From Candidatus Saccharimonadota bacterium (lineage in GTDB: Bacteria > Patescibacteriota > Saccharimonadia > Saccharimonadales > UBA4665), in assembly GCA_027314795.1 (NCBI GenBank), contig DAHVAE010000003.1:1-21637 (forward strand): 21,637 nucleotides of DNA, in the 5' to 3' direction. A model generated the notes under the pieces. It saw only the letters and a list, made by a program, of their open reading frames with translations. It was not told the DNA's origin and searched no databases. This document shows positions 18,741 to 21,637 of the stretch, one piece after another. Position 1 is the stretch's first letter. Each line of letters starts with the position of its first letter. A program made the position numbers and the translations under genes.

Positions 18741-18793
18741 CCATCAAAAAAATAATCAAAAATAACAAACAAAAGTCATATCACAAACACTTG

Positions 18794-18830
18794 AAAATAC
18801 CTTGCCTAACTAAAAAAGGCAAGGTATTTT
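18794..18830 (+). terminator. Terminator-like attenuator in the infC leader
   Basis: A perfect 13-bp stem (AAAATACCTTGCC/GGCAAGGTATTTT) with an 11-nt loop, about 75 nt before infC and ending in TTTTAGTT. Position and form fit an attenuator of the ribosomal-protein L20 autoregulation type known for infC operons in other bacteria. The regulator is inferred. Confidence 0.55.
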
Positions 18831-18904
18831 AGTTCAACTGATTTGATCTAAAGACGACTTGTCTGTTAGAATGCCTGCAATATCTAAATGAGGAGACTAA
18901 ACCC

Positions 18905-19435
18905 ATAGCCAGATTCACGCGCCTTAATGAAAATATTAGGGCACCTAAGCTTCGAGTTATTGACGACGACGGCAAACAGCTGGGCGTAATGAGCCGAGCT
19001 GAAGCACTGCAAGTTGCAGTAGAGCAAGAACTTGATTTGGTTGAAATAGCACCAGACTCAGATCCGCCAATTGCTAAAATTACCGACTGGGGGAGATACA
19101 ACTATCGTCGCACTAAGCAGCTACAGAAAAACCGTAAGGCTTCAAAAACTGCTGAGCTTAAGCAAATACGTTTTGGGTTAAAGATAGGTGACCATGATCT
19201 TCAAATAAAACTTAATCACTCATTAAAGTTTTTAGAAGATGGTCACAAGGTCAAGTTCACTCTCTTTTATAGGGGTAGAGAACAAGCTCATAAAGATATT
19301 GGTTTTCAATTAGCCCAAAGGGTAATAGATCAATTAGCTGATAATATAGTAGTTGACCAACAGCCAACGCTTGCAGGCAAACAGCTAACATTCGTAGTAA
19401 GGAGTAACCGAAATGCCAAAGTTAAAAACCCATAG
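18905..19435 (+). CDS. infC: Translation initiation factor IF-3, with an AUA start codon
   Basis: A 176-residue IF3 that binds the 30S subunit, checks start-codon pairing and keeps subunits apart. The N-domain begins ARFTRLNENIRAPKLRVID and includes LDLVEIAPDSDPPIAKI; the C-domain has KQIRFGLKIGDHDLQIKL and KFTLFYRGREQAHKDIGF. The homology needs the frame to start before the first ATG (18989, which would remove 28 conserved residues). The only start-like codon with a Shine-Dalgarno is ATA at 18905, 9 nt after AGGAG (18891-18895). infC is known for rare AUU-type starts that IF3 itself discriminates against, which gives autoregulation; AUA would do the same. The 3' end overlaps rpmI by 23 nt. 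Confidence 0.93.
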   Translation: MARFTRLNENIRAPKLRVIDDDGKQLGVMSRAEALQVAVEQELDLVEIAPDSDPPIAKITDWGRYNYRRTKQLQKNRKASKTAELKQIRFGLKIGDHDLQIKLNHSLKFLEDGHKVKFTLFYRGREQAHKDIGFQLAQRVIDQLADNIVVDQQPTLAGKQLTFVVRSNRNAKVKNP

Positions 19436-19607
19436 TGGTACAAAAGATCGGGTCAGAATTTCGAAAAATGGCAAGGTTCGTGCCGGTCACCCAAATATGA
19501 ACCACTTTCTTAGGAAGAAATCAAACTCTAGAAAAAGAAGTTTGAGTAATTTAAAAACTAGAGGCGGTTCCTTTGCAAAAACTGCTAAGCTACGTCTGGG
19601 CAAATAA
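19413..19607 (+). CDS. rpmI: 50S ribosomal protein L35
   Basis: A 64-residue bL35 with the typical MPKLKTHSGTKDRVRISKNG start, a central HPNMNHFLRKKS and a basic C-terminus ending LRLGK. It binds 23S rRNA late in assembly. Its ATG lies inside infC, 23 nt before that stop, after AAGGAG at short spacing, so initiation is probably coupled to infC translation. Length is normal for the family. Confidence 0.97.
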   Translation: MPKLKTHSGTKDRVRISKNGKVRAGHPNMNHFLRKKSNSRKRSLSNLKTRGGSFAKTAKLRLGK

Positions 19608-19625
19608 CCATTAATAGGAGATACC

Positions 19626-19970
19626 ATGAGAGTTAAGAGAGGCGTTACAGGACATCAGAAGCATAGAAAGATCAGAAGAGCTACTAAAGGTTTTTCTCAT
19701 TCTAACCGAGTTAGCGTGAAACGTGGTAAGCAAGCTCTTACCAAATCACTACAGTACCAGACAAGAGATAGAAAAAACCGTAAGCGAACTATGCGTGAGT
19801 TATGGAATGCGAGAATAAATGCTGCAGCCAGGCAAAACAATACAACCTACAGCCAGCTAATAGCTAATTTGAAAAAAGCCAATGTTACATTGGATAGAAA
19901 AGTACTAGCAGAACTTGCTGTAAATGAACCCAAAGCCTTTAGTGAAGTTGTAGAAACAGTTAATAAATAA
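19626..19970 (+). CDS. rplT: 50S ribosomal protein L20
   Basis: A 114-residue bL20: MRVKRGVTGHQKHRKIRRATKG, the long basic N-terminal extension, then the globular part with RDRKNRKRTMRELWNARINAA. It is needed early in 50S assembly and in several bacteria represses its own operon by binding the leader. TAGGAGA stands 5-6 nt before the ATG, 18 nt after rpmI. It is the last gene of infC-rpmI-rplT and converges on rnpB, with about 20 nt between. Confidence 0.97.
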   Translation: MRVKRGVTGHQKHRKIRRATKGFSHSNRVSVKRGKQALTKSLQYQTRDRKNRKRTMRELWNARINAAARQNNTTYSQLIANLKKANVTLDRKVLAELAVNEPKAFSEVVETVNK

Positions 19971-19991
19971 ACAGTCTCTATTGATAATAGT

Positions 19992-20360
19992 AGGTAGATT
20001 ATCTGTAAGCCGGGTTCTGTTCTCACAATTGTGAGAGCTAGCCATCTATCTAGGCCATACAATTGCTTGTAGGCTCAAGCGGTTATCGGTGGACCATTAA
20101 GCGGGACACTTTGAGATTTAGTCTCAAAAAATCCATCTCCTTGCAGCAGGTAGGGTTTACCTCTTTCATACGTCACCGTACAAAACTGTGATCTCTTACA
20201 TCACTCTTTTCACCGTTACCACATAAAGTGGCAGTTTTGTCTCTGTGGCACTTTCCCTAGACTCACGTCCGGTCGCCGTTAGCGACTACCTTTCCCTGAG
20301 CTGCCCGGACTTTCCTCGTAATAAAGATCAATTATCACGCGACTAGCCGATAATCTACCC
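19992..20360 (-). ncRNA. rnpB: RNase P RNA, bacterial type A
   Basis: About 369 nt on the minus strand. The ends pair as P1 (GTAGATTATC/GATAATCTAC). Conserved region I reads GAGGAAAGTCCGGGC near the 5' end, and region V reads ACAGAACCCGGCTTACAG near the 3' end. GGTAAACCC and GGGAAAGTGCCACAGAGA in between are also typical of this ribozyme, which removes tRNA 5' leaders with the RnpA protein. The 14-bp CTCACAATTGTGAG palindrome inside is one of its hairpins. A TATAAT sits just upstream. Confidence 0.95.
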
Positions 20361-20367
20361 TGTTAAT

Positions 20368-20373
20368 ATTATA
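20368..20373 (-). promoter_or_regulatory. -10 box of rnpB
   Basis: A perfect TATAAT on the minus strand, 7 nt before the predicted RNase P RNA 5' end. The -35 region would lie inside the end of the RNase H gene and is weak. Confidence 0.6.
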
Positions 20374-20381
20374 CCACTTAT

Positions 20382-21077
20382 TTAGCTACTGTTGGCTAAT
20401 TCTTCGTCGATTGCCCTGTTTACGGCGGCATCTGCAAGCTTATTAAGCTCCCTGGGTACATGCTGGAAGGTAACTTTTTTAAAATTTTGGGTTAACTGCT
20501 TAATGGCGTCGTGTATGGGCCATAAATCTCTATTTCTGACCTTAAAAATACCTTTCATTTGGTTAATAACTAACAGACTATCCATATATACATCAACTTC
20601 TTTAGCCCCAAGCTTCAAACACTCTCCCATGGCTAACTTTAAAGCCGTATATTCGGCTTGGTTATTAGTTGTTATGCCTAGATACAAGCCTTGATCGACA
20701 ATTATCTTGTTATTATCGTCAAATATCACGTAACCGCTAGCAGAAGGACCCGGATTGCCTCTAGAACCCCCATCGGCATAGATTTTTAGCTTATAGTATC
20801 TTGATTGGCTGTTAGTCTTATCTAAATCGTCTTGTGGAGCTATGTTAGTAGTAATTTTATCTATCTCATCGGCTAGTAGCTTGTCTTTATCTGTAATACT
20901 CATCTTCTCTTCATGTGTCGATAGCCAGATTTGGACTACATTCCATTCATTTTCCCATCTAGGGTGATGATTAAGTCTTTCAGCCACCTCTGCCACCTGA
21001 GTCATAAAGTCAAAGGCTTGTTTAAAGTCCTCAAATATAAATTGCTTATATAATCCGTGTTTTGTTTCTTGCCACAT
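20382..21077 (-). CDS. Fusion of a pterin-4a-carbinolamine dehydratase-like domain to RNase HI
   Basis: A 231-residue, two-domain protein. Residues 1-77 match the DCoH/PCD family: FIFEDFKQAFDFMTQVAEVAE, the NHHP motif (H37-H38), WNVVQIWLSTH (H55) and a later D. That fold dehydrates 4a-hydroxytetrahydrobiopterin or acts as a dimerisation cofactor. A linker of about 18 residues leads to RNase HI (97-225) with all four catalytic acids: D102 in YADGGSRGNPG, E142 in NQAEYTAL, D166 in YMDSLLV and D216 in KLADAAVN. RNase HI removes RNA from RNA-DNA hybrids. No terminator or frameshift separates the parts. The first domain may serve as a dimeriser, since CPR cells usually lack pterin pathways. An extended -10 box 6 nt before the ATG suggests a leaderless message. 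Confidence 0.93.
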   Translation of the reverse strand: MWQETKHGLYKQFIFEDFKQAFDFMTQVAEVAERLNHHPRWENEWNVVQIWLSTHEEKMSITDKDKLLADEIDKITTNIAPQDDLDKTNSQSRYYKLKIYADGGSRGNPGPSASGYVIFDDNNKIIVDQGLYLGITTNNQAEYTALKLAMGECLKLGAKEVDVYMDSLLVINQMKGIFKVRNRDLWPIHDAIKQLTQNFKKVTFQHVPRELNKLADAAVNRAIDEELANSS

Positions 21078-21083
21078 GCATAA

Positions 21084-21089
21084 ATCTTA
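21084..21089 (-). promoter_or_regulatory. Extended -10 box of the DCoH-RNase H gene, leaderless
   Basis: TG-C-TAAGAT on the minus strand, followed by 6 nt and the ATG at 21077. No Shine-Dalgarno is present and the -35 is weak. Confidence 0.45.
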
Positions 21090-21136
21090 GCATGCTCTAG
21101 CCTTGTATCCCTTAAATCAGTTAGAATTCTAAAGTT

Positions 21137-21213
21137 CGGGGTGTGGCGCAGTTGGCTAGCGCGTACGGCTGGGGGCCGTGAGGTCGCAGGTTCAAGTCCT
21201 GTCACCCCGACCA
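21137..21213 (+). tRNA. tRNA-Pro (anticodon GGG)
   Basis: A 77-nt cloverleaf with acceptor CGGGGTG/CACCCCG, anticodon stem TACGG/CCGTG around CTGGGGG (anticodon GGG), T-loop GTTCAAGTC and encoded CCA. Confidence 0.95.
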
Positions 21214-21618
21214 AAGTTCTTATTGTCGATATTAAACCACACGTTAATGTAAGTTTATCCCGAAATATAATAGCTGGGCGCCGATATGATTAACCTGAGG
21301 TAATCCCAGGTGGGTGTTCGCAACTAATGACCACGATCACTAGTCATATAAAACTCACTAATTTCATACCTCTGTTTTTTGCCCGTTCCGATAGCCTTAA
21401 TAGTGAAGTTCAAGAAGAACTTCATAACTGTCTCGTCCATGACCGTAATATCGTGTGTTTTACGCAAATTAACACCTATGTTTGCAAAAAGTTCGAGATA
21501 TTGAGAATATGTCAAAACTGACTGTGAACTGATGAATAGCTTGCAAGCCTGTCCATTGTGCTACTGCTTGCTATTTAGGCTACTTTGAAGCACTATAAAT
21601 CAAAGTAAGGAGCAACAG
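21214..21618 (+). other. Gene-free stretch between tRNA-Pro and the terminal gene
   Basis: A TATAAT at 21266-21271 is followed by a possible CTGGG...CCCAG stem that encloses TTAACC-TGA-GGTAA, so a short structured RNA or leader is possible. A 63-codon minus frame (21324-21515) from a TTG has no Shine-Dalgarno and no family that I recognise; it could be a gene remnant but is not supported. TATAAA near 21586-21601 may be the -10 of the next gene. Confidence 0.3.
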
Positions 21619-21637
21619 ATGAGTACACATAACCCCG
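21619..21637 (+). CDS. Start of an unidentified gene (cut by window edge)
   Basis: The ATG at 21619 follows TAAGGAG (21606-21612) at 6-nt spacing, a strong Shine-Dalgarno. Only MSTHNP is inside the window, so no function can be given. Confidence 0.6.

Noticed and set aside
18989..19435. infC starting at the first ATG (18989)
   Set aside because: It would lose the conserved N-terminal part of the IF3 N-domain and has no Shine-Dalgarno; the AUA start at 18905 has one.
20023..20040. CTCACAATTGTGAG palindrome that looks like a lac-type operator
   Set aside because: It lies inside RNase P RNA and forms one of its hairpins.
21002..21214. A 70-codon minus-strand frame across tRNA-Pro
   Set aside because: It overlaps a complete tRNA and the start of the DCoH-RNase H gene, and its sequence is antisense tRNA translated by chance.

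Overview
The window looks like a Patescibacteria (CPR) genome segment, most like Saccharimonadia. The evidence is a 16S rRNA gene carrying several introns, AT-rich sequence, tRNA genes with encoded CCA, DUF11/LPNTG-type surface proteins, and a large FtsK/VirD4-like membrane ATPase behind a small hydrophilic gene. The placement is inferred from gene content; no tree was built.

Layout. 1-2948 (minus): two exported or membrane surface proteins, the first cut by the window edge. 3143-3351 (plus): a promoter with tRNA-Ala(UGC) and tRNA-Ile(GAU). 3367-4030 (minus): a PIN toxin/Phd-type antitoxin pair, then a decayed integrase-type transposase (4033-4282). 4285-7623 (minus): a self-contained 16S rRNA transcription unit with its own promoter, boxA, processing stem and terminator. 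Its gene is split by three introns: a group I intron after U788, an ORF-less group IIC-type intron after A1396, and a group I intron after U1498 that carries a LAGLIDADG frame broken by one amber codon (E. coli numbering). 7653-12240 (minus): gyrB-gyrA operon. 12253-14511 (plus): an LPNTG/DUF11 surface protein and a coiled-coil membrane protein. 14508-17890 (minus): a small conserved-looking gene and a VirD4/TraD-like ATPase. 17929-18315 (minus): a small membrane protein. 18634-19970 (plus): the infC-rpmI-rplT operon, with an AUA start for IF3 and a structured leader. 19992-20373 (minus): RNase P RNA. 20382-21089 (minus): a pterin dehydratase-RNase HI fusion. 21137-21213 (plus): tRNA-Pro(GGG). 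21619 onward: the start of another gene.

The most notable system is the 16S locus. Two unrelated ribozyme classes sit in one rRNA gene. Both group I introns have P1 pairings to the 5' exon that end in the expected U-G splice-site wobble. The group II intron has a recognisable domain V with a CGC triad, a domain VI bulged A eight nucleotides from the 3' splice site, and a 5-bp EBS1-IBS1 pairing. That pairing implies six extra nucleotides ahead of the conserved intron start. The introns interrupt the binding sites of common 16S primers (806R, 1392R/1406R, 1492R), so amplicon surveys would probably miss this organism. A leader-trailer helix encloses only the 16S and the terminator follows at once, so the 23S gene is not co-transcribed with it.

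A second theme is translation start. Several genes (antitoxin, DCoH-RNase H, the small gene before the VirD4-like ATPase, one surface protein) have a -10 box 6-10 nt before the start codon and no Shine-Dalgarno, as in leaderless mRNAs. Others (gyrB, infC, rpmI, rplT) have clear Shine-Dalgarno sites.
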